Positions 1-5,236 of a stretch of DNA of 8,877 bases are shown one piece after another. The DNA comes from Patescibacteria group bacterium (lineage in GTDB: Bacteria > Patescibacteriota > Minisyncoccia > Phycocordibacterales > PALSA-1337), in the NCBI GenBank assembly GCA_023487965.1, contig JAMDBV010000010.1:1-8877 (forward strand). The letters are read 5' to 3'. The stretch's first letter is position 1. Each line of letters begins with the position of its first letter. The notes under the pieces were generated by a model. It did no database searches. It saw only the letters and a program-made list of their open reading frames with translations, and was not told the DNA's origin. Both the position numbers and the translations under genes were made by a program.

Positions 1-7
1 AAAGTGA

Positions 8-1417
8 TTATTTTGCCAGTTTTATTCCCAATTCCTTCAATTGCTTATCAGCTATTGCGGCTGGTGCGCCCATCATAGGATCTTTGCCTTCGCCTGTTTT
101 GGCAAAAGCGATGACTTCGCGGATATTCGGTTCATTTTCGAGAATAGTTACAAGCCGATCCAATCCCCAGGCAATCCCGCCGTGAGGAGGGGTGCCGGAA
201 GCCAGCGCGTGTAACATATGGCCGAATTTCTCGCGCACTTCCTCTTCGGCGTAACCCATAATCTCAAATACTTTGAGTAAAGCATTTGGTTCGTGGTTGC
301 GAATACTGCCACCGCCGATCTCAAATCCATTGAGAACGATATCGTATTGTGTTGTCAAAATATCGCCAATATTTTTCTTGTCCATGAGCATTTGCATATG
401 TTCGTCTTTTGGTCTCGAAAACGGATTGTGTGTGAACGTCCAACCGCCTTCCTCGGTCTTTTCGAAGAATGGAAAGTCAATGACCCATACAAATGCAAGC
501 AGGTCCGGATCGTTCTTGTCTTTGCGAATATCCGGTCGATCTATCTTGTATTTTTCCATTGCCTCCTTGTATGACATTCTGGGGAATGGAAGCTCTTGGA
601 TCTTCTTGTGCGGATACAGTTTGGTTACTAGATCGACAAGGAGCTTTTCGGTCACATCCATAACGTCTTCTCGTTTGACGAAGCTCATCTCCATATCCAT
701 CTGGGTGAATTCAGGTTGACGGTCGCCGCGAGTATCCTCGTCGCGGAAACAGCGCGCGATCTGGAAATACTTTTCCATGCCGCCGGCCATGAGAAGCTGT
801 TTGTATTGTTGTGGCGATTGCGGAAGGGCGTAGAAATTACTGTGCCATAGACGGCTCGGCACGACATAATCACGTGCGCCTTCCGGTGTCGAACGGGTCA
901 GTATCGGCGTTTCGACTTCCACGAAATCCTGTTTGTCCAGGGAATCTCTCACCATCTTTATGATCTTGTGGCGATTGCGGATATTCTTTTGCATTCTGGG
1001 ACGGCGCAAATCGAGATAGCGGTATTTGAGACGCATCTCTTCATTGATATCGAGACCGTTCGATCGGATGTCGAATGCCGGAGTATCGGCCTGGTTCAAT
1101 ATTTCTACGGTCTTGAGCTCCAATTCGATATCGCCATTTGGCTCGATCTCGCCGGTTTCTTTATTCTTGGATATCATTTTCTCGGGACGTTTATTGATTA
1201 TGCCACTGGCGCGGATAACCCATTCAGGCCTGACCGTGCTCGCGGCTTCATGCGCGCTTTTGTTGTTTGGTAGAGCGACAGCCTGGATCTTGCCGCTCAT
1301 GTCACGAATGTCTACGAATATGAGTTTGCCGTGATCGCGTCGTATGTCGATCCAACCCGAAATACTCACTTCCTCACCTATATGGTTCTTGAGCTCGTTT
1401 ATATATATTCTTTTCAT
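8..1417 (-). CDS. aspS: Aspartyl-tRNA synthetase, bacterial type without GAD insertion
   Basis: Class II synthetase that charges tRNA-Asp (perhaps also tRNA-Asn) with aspartate in the cytosol. The protein is 469 aa. An OB-fold anticodon-binding domain spans about 1-105 (GWIDIRRDHG at 21-30). The catalytic domain follows: RYLDLRRPRMQ at 133-143, SPQQYKQLLM at 201-210, motif 2 FRDED at 224-228, QPEFTQMDMEMSF at 234-246, and motif 3 GIAWGLDR at 414-421. Bacterial AspRS is usually near 590 aa. Here the GAD domain normally inserted between DRPDIR (293-298) and WVIDFP (311-316) is gone, leaving about a dozen residues. His29 resembles non-discriminating enzymes, while Lys80 resembles discriminating ones. 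An in-frame ATG exists upstream at 1441. I chose 1417 because the protein family starts there and an extended -10 (TGC-TATATT) ends exactly 6 bases before it. The family call is certain. Confidence 0.97.
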   Translation of the reverse strand: MKRIYINELKNHIGEEVSISGWIDIRRDHGKLIFVDIRDMSGKIQAVALPNNKSAHEAASTVRPEWVIRASGIINKRPEKMISKNKETGEIEPNGDIELELKTVEILNQADTPAFDIRSNGLDINEEMRLKYRYLDLRRPRMQKNIRNRHKIIKMVRDSLDKQDFVEVETPILTRSTPEGARDYVVPSRLWHSNFYALPQSPQQYKQLLMAGGMEKYFQIARCFRDEDTRGDRQPEFTQMDMEMSFVKREDVMDVTEKLLVDLVTKLYPHKKIQELPFPRMSYKEAMEKYKIDRPDIRKDKNDPDLLAFVWVIDFPFFEKTEEGGWTFTHNPFSRPKDEHMQMLMDKKNIGDILTTQYDIVLNGFEIGGGSIRNHEPNALLKVFEIMGYAEEEVREKFGHMLHALASGTPPHGGIAWGLDRLVTILENEPNIREVIAFAKTGEGKDPMMGAPAAIADKQLKELGIKLAK

Positions 1418-1423
1418 GCCGCT

Positions 1424-1432
1424 AATATAGCA
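1424..1432 (-). promoter_or_regulatory. Extended -10 promoter of aspS (leaderless)
   Basis: On the minus strand TGC precedes TATATT (1429-1424), followed by the six bases AGCGGC and then ATG at 1417. The expected transcription start is therefore the A of the start codon. No convincing -35 box is visible. A second TATAAT lies at 1449-1444 and could give a longer leader. Confidence 0.6.
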
Positions 1433-1468
1433 TATTTGCATATATTATAGAATGCCGTTCTTCGGATA

Positions 1469-1477
1469 TGATACAAT
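1469..1477 (+). promoter_or_regulatory. Extended -10 promoter of the Gmad2 gene (leaderless)
   Basis: TGA precedes TACAAT (1472-1477), then six bases, then ATG at 1484. No SD sequence and no clear -35 box are present. The extended TG motif probably compensates for the missing -35. Confidence 0.6.
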
Positions 1478-1483
1478 TCAGAT

Positions 1484-1999
1484 ATGAAGAAAATCGTGTA
1501 TGCGATATTGGCGTTTTTGGTTCTAGTTGTACTGTCGTACTTCATGACTATCGCCCTCGAGAAATATGCCGTCGAAAGACCGGGCGATAATGATACCGGA
1601 GGAAATACCACTCAAAATACCAATGATGAATCGTCGCAGAATTATAAAGATATGATCGTCGTGGATTATCCGGTTAAAGATCATGATATCGTCTCGCCGT
1701 TCGCGGTGAGCGGTAAGGCGAGAGGAAATTGGTTTTTTGAAGCCAGTTTCCCGATAATGATTGTCGATTGGGATGGGCGCATTATTGCCGAAGGTATAGC
1801 CAGGGCCGACGGCGATTGGATGCGGAGTGATTATGTGCCTTTTCATGCCGAAATGTCATTCAAAAGGCCTGAATGTGAAGCTGAATATTGCAGACGCGGT
1901 GCTGTTATTCTCAAGAAGGACAATCCTTCGGGATTGGCCAATAATGATGATGCGTTTGAAATACCGATAAGATTTGCCGATGCGATAGAGCAGATATAG
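1484..1999 (+). CDS. Membrane-anchored Gmad2 immunoglobulin-like domain protein
   Basis: A 171-aa protein with one N-terminal hydrophobic segment (about 4-24) followed by a polar, Asn/Thr/Asp-rich linker (about 32-56). This predicts a signal anchor with the rest outside the membrane. Residues about 58-164 match the Gmad2 domain (immunoglobulin-like domain of bacterial spore germination proteins). The hallmarks are SPFAVSGKARGNWFFEASFP (71-90), DGDWM (109-113), a VPFHAEMSF strand (118-126) and KKDNPSGLANNDDAFEIPIRF split around 144-164. The domain is found in many non-sporulating bacteria, and its role there is unknown, perhaps envelope binding. Cys131 and Cys136 could form a disulfide. There is no lipobox. 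The gene is divergent from aspS, with 66 bases between start codons, and has its own leaderless-type promoter. The domain call is strong; the cellular function is unknown. Confidence 0.85.
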   Translation: MKKIVYAILAFLVLVVLSYFMTIALEKYAVERPGDNDTGGNTTQNTNDESSQNYKDMIVVDYPVKDHDIVSPFAVSGKARGNWFFEASFPIMIVDWDGRIIAEGIARADGDWMRSDYVPFHAEMSFKRPECEAEYCRRGAVILKKDNPSGLANNDDAFEIPIRFADAIEQI

Positions 2000-2060
2000 T
2001 GCACCGATGTTGTCCGGATCGTCGTCATATATAGTACAATATAAGCATTAATAGCTAACT

Positions 2061-2066
2061 TATAAT
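2061..2066 (+). promoter_or_regulatory. -10 box of the SHOCT gene; decides its start
   Basis: A perfect TATAAT sits immediately before AAAATGATG. The second ATG (2073) lies exactly six bases after the box, where transcription should begin. The first ATG (2070) would lie upstream of the predicted RNA start. No SD sequence is present. A second candidate box, TACAAT, lies at 2035-2040. Confidence 0.6.
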
Positions 2067-2072
2067 AAAATG

Positions 2073-2315
2073 ATGTGGGGATATTACAATAATGGTTTTT
2101 GTGATGGATTCTGGCCGGGTAATATGATAGGTATCTTATTCCAGGTGCTTATCGTTGTCATATTGATAGCGATAATCGTGAAAATCGTTCGCAAGGGCAA
2201 GACTTGGCATTTGCGCGGCAACTCCGCCGAAGAATTGCTGAAGGAGCGATTTGTCAAGGGCGAGATTTCCAAAGAAGAGTATGAGGAAAAGTTGAAAGTT
2301 ATACGCCAGCAATAG
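2073..2315 (+). CDS. Small SHOCT-domain membrane protein
   Basis: An 80-aa protein. The aromatic, glycine-rich N-terminus (MWGYYNNGFCDGFWPGN) leads into one strongly hydrophobic helix (about 18-39), then a short basic stretch. The C-terminal SHOCT motif (about 51-78, SAEELLKERFVKGEISKEEY and following) has the usual pattern of a first helix, a KGEIS turn and a second charged helix. SHOCT is a short oligomerisation-type helical domain often found behind a membrane segment in small proteins. No enzymatic role is known, and I cannot assign one here. The start at 2073 rather than 2070 rests on the -10 spacing; translation from 2070 would add one Met. It stands alone downstream of the Gmad2 gene, with 73 bases between them, and ends just before a strong terminator. 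Confidence 0.82.
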   Translation: MWGYYNNGFCDGFWPGNMIGILFQVLIVVILIAIIVKIVRKGKTWHLRGNSAEELLKERFVKGEISKEEYEEKLKVIRQQ

Positions 2316-2354
2316 TCACGAATGATCTAAAATAGTCCTTGAATGTTCTGCACA

Positions 2355-2449
2355 AAACAAAAACCGGCTATGCCGGTTTTTGTTCACCGTGGCGATTTCT
2401 CGCCGGGCCGATGGTTTTTACCCATGCGATCCACCAGTCAATTAATGAC
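2355..2449 (-). ncRNA. Candidate small structured RNA
   Basis: Predicted from signals, not homology. A near-consensus promoter (2456-2483) should start an RNA near 2449 that ends at the terminator at 2356-2384, about 90 nt. Read on the minus strand it contains a small GTCA/TGAC stem at its 5' end, an ATGG/CCAT stem around 2411-2425, and a clean GGCGA-GAAA-TCGCC hairpin with a GNRA tetraloop (2404-2391). The tetraloop forms only on this strand, which supports minus-strand transcription. Read-through from the tRNA-like element upstream would give a single RNA of about 220 nt. Short reading frames exist (27 codons from 2451, 13 codons MGKNHRPGEKSPR inside). The first start lies only four bases after the -10 box, so neither is convincing. 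I recognise no known RNA family. Confidence 0.4.
2356..2384. terminator. Strong bidirectional intrinsic terminator
   Basis: A perfect 13-bp stem (2356-2368 with 2372-2384) has the loop TAT and a CCGGC/GCCGG core flanked by A and T tracts. On the plus strand GCCGG is followed by TTTTTGTT, ending the SHOCT transcript. On the minus strand it is followed by TTTTTGTTTTGTG, ending the RNA that starts near 2449 or 2575. The two-sided form fits its place between converging transcripts. Confidence 0.9.
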
Positions 2450-2455
2450 ATGATA

Positions 2456-2483
2456 ATTGTATCGAATCGGCGTAATCTGTCAA
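2456..2483 (-). promoter_or_regulatory. Near-consensus sigma70 promoter
   Basis: On the minus strand a perfect TTGACA -35 box (2483-2478) is followed by 16 bases and then TACAAT (2461-2456). This is the only perfect -35 box I found in the window. The -35 box is the right arm of the palindrome at 2478-2491. The predicted start is near 2449, pointing toward the bidirectional terminator. Confidence 0.6.
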
Positions 2484-2491
2484 CGTTGACA
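2478..2491. repeat. 14-bp perfect palindrome, candidate operator
   Basis: TGTCAACGTTGACA reads identically on both strands. It contains the TTGACA -35 box of the minus-strand promoter, so a dimeric regulator bound here would block RNA polymerase. In RNA reading through from upstream it could fold as a 5-bp TGTCA/TGACA stem with an ACGU loop. The regulator is unknown. Confidence 0.5.
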
Positions 2492-2506
2492 ACGGTCTTA
2501 TGGTAA

Positions 2507-2575
2507 TGGACCGGACGGGAGTCGAACCCGCAATATTCGGTTGGTGAGATCGAATATTGACACCTGCCCCGGCCC
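2507..2575 (-). ncRNA. tRNA-like RNA lacking a D arm, with G3:U70 acceptor
   Basis: Read 5' to 3' on the minus strand, a 7-bp acceptor stem (GGGCCGG at 2575-2569 with CCGGTCC at 2514-2508) is followed by A73 at 2507. The third pair is a G:U wobble, the alanine identity element shared by tRNA-Ala and tmRNA. The T arm is canonical: CGGG, loop TTCGACT (2526-2520), CCCG, plus a possible fifth G:U pair. A normal D arm is absent; only GGCAGGTGT (2568-2560) fills its place. The anticodon-arm position holds a perfect 9-bp stem (2559-2551 with 2539-2531) and an 11-base loop, ATCTCACCAAC, with no alanine anticodon. No CCA is encoded next to A73; TTACCA follows. The layout resembles the tRNA domain of tmRNA (acceptor, D-loop without stem, long P2-like helix, T arm) without a tag sequence. 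It could be a decayed tRNA or a functional mimic. Confidence 0.5.
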
Positions 2576-2581
2576 ATATCT

Positions 2582-2587
2582 ATAGTA
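2582..2587 (-). promoter_or_regulatory. -10 box of the tRNA-like RNA
   Basis: TACTAT (2587-2582, minus strand) is followed by six bases and then GGGCC at 2575. RNA synthesis would begin exactly at position 1 of the acceptor stem, with no 5' leader to trim. The -35 region is weak. A 10-bp palindrome, CACACGTGTG (2588-2597), abuts the box. Confidence 0.45.
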
Positions 2588-2597
2588 CACACGTGTG
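2588..2597. repeat. 10-bp palindrome beside the tRNA-like promoter
   Basis: CACACGTGTG is a perfect palindrome directly against the -10 box of the minus-strand tRNA-like transcript, inside its spacer. It is a possible operator, but ten bases is short enough to be chance. Confidence 0.25.
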
Positions 2598-2660
2598 ATG
2601 AAATCTAGATAAAATTCTGATAAATATTCATTGAAAAAAGTATGAATTCTGAAAATTCTT

Positions 2661-2669
2661 TGATACAAT
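2661..2669 (+). promoter_or_regulatory. Extended -10 promoter of the DHH phosphoesterase gene
   Basis: TGA precedes TACAAT (2664-2669), then seven bases, then ATG at 2677. The 9-base box is identical to the one before the Gmad2 gene (1469-1477). No SD sequence is present, so a leaderless mRNA is expected. It probably also drives the cyclophilin gene 8 bases downstream of the first gene. Confidence 0.6.
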
Positions 2670-2676
2670 CACTTTT

Positions 2677-3702
2677 ATGTCCAAAGATATAGATGTTTCG
2701 CCGATAATAGCCGAAAAAGCGCCGATAATTCTGGAAGAGATAAAACGCGCCAATCGTATCTTGTTGCACTGTCATCCTTCGCCGGATCCTGATTCTGTCG
2801 GTTCGGCTTTGGCGATGAAATTCGCTCTTGAAGGTATGGGCAAGAAGGTGACAGTAATTAAAGGGGATTCGGAAATACCACTCGCGTTCAAGCATTTTCC
2901 CGGAGCGGATAGTATTGTCAATAAGAATTTCTTCGAAATCGATCTGAGCGATTTTGATCTGTTCATCAGTCTTGATAGTGCGAGTCAGCAAATGATATCA
3001 AGAAAAGGTGATATACATTTTCCGCTACAAATAAGATCGATTAATATAGATCATCATGTATCAAATACGCTATATGGCGATATTACACTAGTGGATCATA
3101 GTTCGCCGGCATTAGCATTTGTCTTGTATCAATTGTTTTTGGTATGGAATATAGAAATCAATCATGACATTGCAATAAATATGTTTATGGGAATGTATAC
3201 AGATACCGGCGGGTTCAAATACGAAGGTGTTGATTATAGGTTTCTAAAGTGTGCTACGGAGCTTGTGAAGGTGGCGCCGGATTTCAAAAAGGCACTATTT
3301 ATACTTGAGAACAGCAATTCAAAGGATGCTATATACTTCAATGCAGTTGCTCTTGATTGTATCGGTACGTATCTGAATGACAATGTAGTCATTTCGGCTA
3401 TACCCAACAAACGTTTGGTAGAAAAAGGTATTGATCCTGTGGTTGCAAGCGGAAGTGGTATAGAAAATCAGCTAAAATCGGTCATTGGTTGGAATATAAG
3501 CGCGCTCATGATAGAAATCGAACCGAATAAGATCAAGATTAGTTTCAGAACCAGAGATTCAGAGCGATTCGACGTATCAAAGTTAGCGGCATCGATCGGC
3601 GGGGGTGGACACAAGGCGGCCGCTGGCGCTATATTGAATACCTCGCTTGAAGAAGCGGAAAAGCTCGTATTATCAAAGATAAAAGAATTATTCAATTTAT
3701 AA
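2677..3702 (+). CDS. DHH/DHHA1 phosphoesterase, NrnA-like oligoribonuclease / pAp phosphatase
   Basis: A 341-aa cytoplasmic protein of normal length for NrnA-type enzymes. These use manganese to cleave short RNA oligomers and, in many members, 3'-phosphoadenosine 5'-phosphate (pAp). The DHH domain (about 25-185) shows HCHPSPDPDS (31-40; His33, Asp37, Asp39), FISLDSAS (96-103; Asp100), the signature NIDHHVS (123-129) and MYTDTGGF (173-180; Asp176). These are the usual metal ligands, all present. The DHHA1 domain ends with the substrate-binding loop SIGGGGHKAAAG (306-317) after the RTRD strand (291-294). Substrate preference (nano-RNA, pAp or cyclic-dinucleotide products) cannot be read from the sequence. 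The start is fixed by the -10 box seven bases upstream. The cyclophilin gene follows after 8 bases, so the two are probably cotranscribed. Confidence 0.92.
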   Translation: MSKDIDVSPIIAEKAPIILEEIKRANRILLHCHPSPDPDSVGSALAMKFALEGMGKKVTVIKGDSEIPLAFKHFPGADSIVNKNFFEIDLSDFDLFISLDSASQQMISRKGDIHFPLQIRSINIDHHVSNTLYGDITLVDHSSPALAFVLYQLFLVWNIEINHDIAINMFMGMYTDTGGFKYEGVDYRFLKCATELVKVAPDFKKALFILENSNSKDAIYFNAVALDCIGTYLNDNVVISAIPNKRLVEKGIDPVVASGSGIENQLKSVIGWNISALMIEIEPNKIKISFRTRDSERFDVSKLAASIGGGGHKAAAGAILNTSLEEAEKLVLSKIKELFNL

Positions 3703-3710
3703 ATTAAAAA

Positions 3711-4424
3711 ATGAAATACATATACAGCACGATAATCATCATCGCAATAATCGCTATCGCTTGGTTTGTCTTCGACCATAAGTCTCCATATCCAATGTCG
3801 CCTGAAGAGATCGAGCAGTCTATGGCTTCGAGCATCGCGCCTATGAATACAGCTTCTTCTACCGTAAGCGCTTCTGTTTCCGATTCTTCGGTAAATAAAA
3901 ATCAAATTGCCGCCGCCACCCAAGGTATAAAAACTAATAAAAATTTCATGCACAAAATAACAATTGAAACAAATAAGGGTACGATAGTGTTCGAAACTTA
4001 CGATGTAGATGCACCAAATACCGTTGCCAACTTTATCAAACTCGCCAATCAAGGTTTCTATAATGGTATTATCTTCCATCGTGTGATCGATGGTTTCATG
4101 ATACAGGGCGGTGATCCGACGGGTACAGGTATGGGAGGTCCTGGTTATAAGTTTGCCGATGAATTGGATCCGAATACTCCATCCGCCAAGGCGGGATATG
4201 TGCGTGGCACTGTCGCCATGGCGAATTCCGGTCCGAACACAAACGGCAGTCAATTCTTCATCATGCAAAAGGATACGCCATTACCGCATTCATATACCAT
4301 ATTTGGCAAAGTCATTTCCGGAATGGATGTTGTTGACGCCATTGCTTCGACCAAGACCGATAGTAACGATAAGCCGATCGACAAAGTCGTCATGAATAAG
4401 GTAACGGTTGAGGAGGTGAAGTAA
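3711..4424 (+). CDS. Membrane-anchored cyclophilin-type peptidyl-prolyl isomerase
   Basis: A 237-aa protein that should catalyse cis-trans isomerisation of peptidyl-proline bonds and assist folding of exported proteins. An N-terminal hydrophobic helix (about 4-21) acts as signal anchor. It is followed by a Ser/Ala/Thr-rich linker (about 30-75) and the cyclophilin domain (about 82-236). Active-site features are FHRVIDGFMIQGGDPTGTG (122-140; Arg124, Gln132) and MANSGPNTNGSQFFI (170-184; Gln181, Phe182). The tryptophan that binds cyclosporin in human CypA is replaced in the TPLPHSYTIFG segment (189-199), as in many bacterial cyclophilins. There is no lipobox cysteine. It starts 8 bases after the DHH gene stop without an SD sequence, so it is probably translated as the second gene of that unit. 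It ends at a shared terminator. Confidence 0.93.
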   Translation: MKYIYSTIIIIAIIAIAWFVFDHKSPYPMSPEEIEQSMASSIAPMNTASSTVSASVSDSSVNKNQIAAATQGIKTNKNFMHKITIETNKGTIVFETYDVDAPNTVANFIKLANQGFYNGIIFHRVIDGFMIQGGDPTGTGMGGPGYKFADELDPNTPSAKAGYVRGTVAMANSGPNTNGSQFFIMQKDTPLPHSYTIFGKVISGMDVVDAIASTKTDSNDKPIDKVVMNKVTVEEVK

Positions 4425-4433
4425 TTTGAACAA

Positions 4434-4459
4434 AGAGAAAACGGCACTAGGCCGTCTCT
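4434..4459. terminator. Terminator hairpin between convergent genes
   Basis: ACGGC (4441-4445) pairs with GCCGT (4451-4455) around an ACTAG loop. AGAG (4434-4437) can extend the stem with CTCT (4456-4459) across an AAA bulge. On the minus strand the stem is followed by TTTTCTCTTTG, a reasonable U tract for the gene ending at 4462. On the plus strand the tail (CTCTGTTT) is weaker. Confidence 0.6.
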
Positions 4460-4461
4460 GT

Positions 4462-4896
4462 TTACTGAGCGTGCCTCTTGGCACGATATGCGATGATTTC
4501 ATCGCGACGCTTTGCGACAGGCCCGATGATATCTTGGTAGATTCCATCGAGATCCTTCCGCACGTCTACGACCGCCGTGACGATATTGCGGTTGCCGGCC
4601 AGCTCGAATGCCTTGGCGAAAACCGTTGAACTCTTGGTGTTCAAAAAGATTCGACCGACATCGGTGAAAAAAATAAAGTCAACACCCATACAGTCGGCTT
4701 TCGATGATCTATCGTATTGCTGCCATCGTCTAAGCCATGTCGGTTGGGTGCCATTTCTACATTTCTCATTTAGTGCTTCGGCGGCACGTCGTTCAGTACT
4801 TTCACCGATCTGTCTTTCAATTATCGTATAAGCGCTACTAAGGCTTCGTCGAACCGGTCGTGTCTGACATAGTCGCCGTTTTGCATAGTGCCTCAT
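4462..4896 (-). CDS. Small basic PD-(D/E)XK nuclease-like protein
   Basis: A 144-aa protein I do not recognise by name. The first 25 residues are very basic (MRHYAKRRLCQTRPVRRSLS). ERRAAEALNE (35-44) looks like the helix with a conserved Glu that precedes a nuclease core. MGVDFIFFTDVGRIFLNTKSS (70-90) resembles the core strands of PD-(D/E)XK folds, with Asp73 and Lys88 in the expected places. The acidic residue of the E-x-K step is Asn86, so catalysis is uncertain. VVDVRKDLDGIYQDII (109-124) could be a later strand and helix. I chose 4896 because the full SD sequence AAGGAGGTG ends eight bases before it. ATG at 4902 is too close to the SD, and 4944 lies upstream of it. It is one of only two genes here with a clear SD. 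The function is unknown; a DNA role is inferred from the fold-like motif and neighbours. Confidence 0.65.
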   Translation of the reverse strand: MRHYAKRRLCQTRPVRRSLSSAYTIIERQIGESTERRAAEALNEKCRNGTQPTWLRRWQQYDRSSKADCMGVDFIFFTDVGRIFLNTKSSTVFAKAFELAGNRNIVTAVVDVRKDLDGIYQDIIGPVAKRRDEIIAYRAKRHAQ

Positions 4897-4902
4897 CGCC
4901 AT

Positions 4903-4913
4903 CACCTCCTTTC
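4903..4913 (-). promoter_or_regulatory. Strong Shine-Dalgarno sequence of the 4896 gene
   Basis: GAAAGGAGGTG on the minus strand matches the 16S rRNA anti-SD over its full core. Its distance to ATG at 4896 is 8 bases, against 2 bases to the ATG at 4902, so it decides the start. It contrasts with the SD-free neighbours. Confidence 0.75.
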
Positions 4914-4923
4914 TAGAATCATA

Positions 4924-4930
4924 TATAATA
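4924..4930. promoter_or_regulatory. Overlapping divergent -10 boxes
   Basis: On the plus strand TATAAT (4924-4929) is followed by six bases and ATG at 4936, giving a leaderless mRNA for the MGMT-domain gene. On the minus strand TATTAT (4930-4925) would serve the gene at 4896, giving a leader of about 20 bases that contains its SD. The two boxes share five bases, so polymerase can probably open only one direction at a time. Confidence 0.5.
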
Positions 4931-4935
4931 CTTAA

Positions 4936-5205
4936 ATGTCTCAAAAGTCAAACAAAGTCACATTTGCCGATAATGTCCGTGAAGTCGTACGTCGGATACC
5001 GAAGGGCCATGTCATGACGTACAAAGAGGTGGCAACCATGACTGGTCGGCCAAATGCGTACCGCGCGGTTGGCAATATTCTCGCCAAGAATTATGATCCG
5101 AACATACCGTGCCATAGGGTAATAAAGTCCGATGGTAAAACCGGTGGCTATAATCGTGGCAGAAATAATAAGGCTAAAATGTTGAAGAATGAGGGCGTAT
5201 TATGA
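4936..5205 (+). CDS. MGMT-family DNA-binding-domain protein (Ogt/ATL-like)
   Basis: An 89-aa protein that is only the C-terminal, DNA-binding domain of O6-methylguanine-DNA methyltransferase. The N-terminal ribonuclease-H-like domain of full-length enzymes is missing, as in alkyltransferase-like (ATL) proteins. Visible features are a helix-turn-helix around KGHVMTYKEVATMTGRP (23-39), the arginine finger in YRAVGNIL (42-49; Arg43), the active-site loop IPCHRVI (57-63; Cys59) and the substrate loop GGYNRG (70-75). Unlike typical ATLs, which replace the cysteine with tryptophan, this one keeps Cys59. It could therefore transfer alkyl groups itself or mark lesions for nucleotide excision repair. 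The start is set by TATAAT six bases upstream. It is divergent from the PD-(D/E)XK-like gene and precedes a nuclease gene by 31 bases. Confidence 0.9.
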   Translation: MSQKSNKVTFADNVREVVRRIPKGHVMTYKEVATMTGRPNAYRAVGNILAKNYDPNIPCHRVIKSDGKTGGYNRGRNNKAKMLKNEGVL

Positions 5206-5221
5206 ATAGTGAACGTCTGTA

Positions 5222-5230
5222 TGTTAATAT
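5222..5230 (+). promoter_or_regulatory. Extended -10 promoter of the nuclease gene (leaderless)
   Basis: TGT precedes TAATAT (5225-5230), then six bases, then ATG at 5237. No SD is present. It lies in the 31-base gap after the MGMT-domain gene, so the nuclease may have its own promoter as well as read-through. Confidence 0.5.
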
Positions 5231-5236
5231 TCATTC

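Noticed and set aside
968..1334. Two overlapping plus-strand frames
   Set aside because: Both are shadows of the aspS N-terminal coding region on the other strand.
2368..2451. A 27-codon minus-strand frame after the strong promoter
   Set aside because: The ATG is only four bases after the -10 box, so it probably lies outside the RNA. The stop codon falls in the terminator loop, and there is no SD.
2507..2575. A normal elongator tRNA gene
   Set aside because: The acceptor and T arm fit, but there is no D stem and no 7-base anticodon loop. Only 37 bases separate the acceptor and T stems.
2355..2575. A complete tmRNA gene
   Set aside because: Both halves of the tRNA-like domain lie within 69 bases, so no tag reading frame can be enclosed. 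The downstream frames do not end in an Ala-Ala degron.
4470..4485. Perfect CGTGCC/GGCACG hairpin with TCTT loop
   Set aside because: It is inside the last codons of the minus-strand gene, with no U tract. The nearby hairpin at 4434-4459 is the better terminator.
4426..4629. Plus-strand frame starting with TTG nine bases after an AGGAGG in the cyclophilin 3' end
   Set aside because: It is fully antisense to the better-supported minus-strand gene at 4462-4896. Its SD-like bases are part of the cyclophilin coding sequence, and the product resembles nothing.
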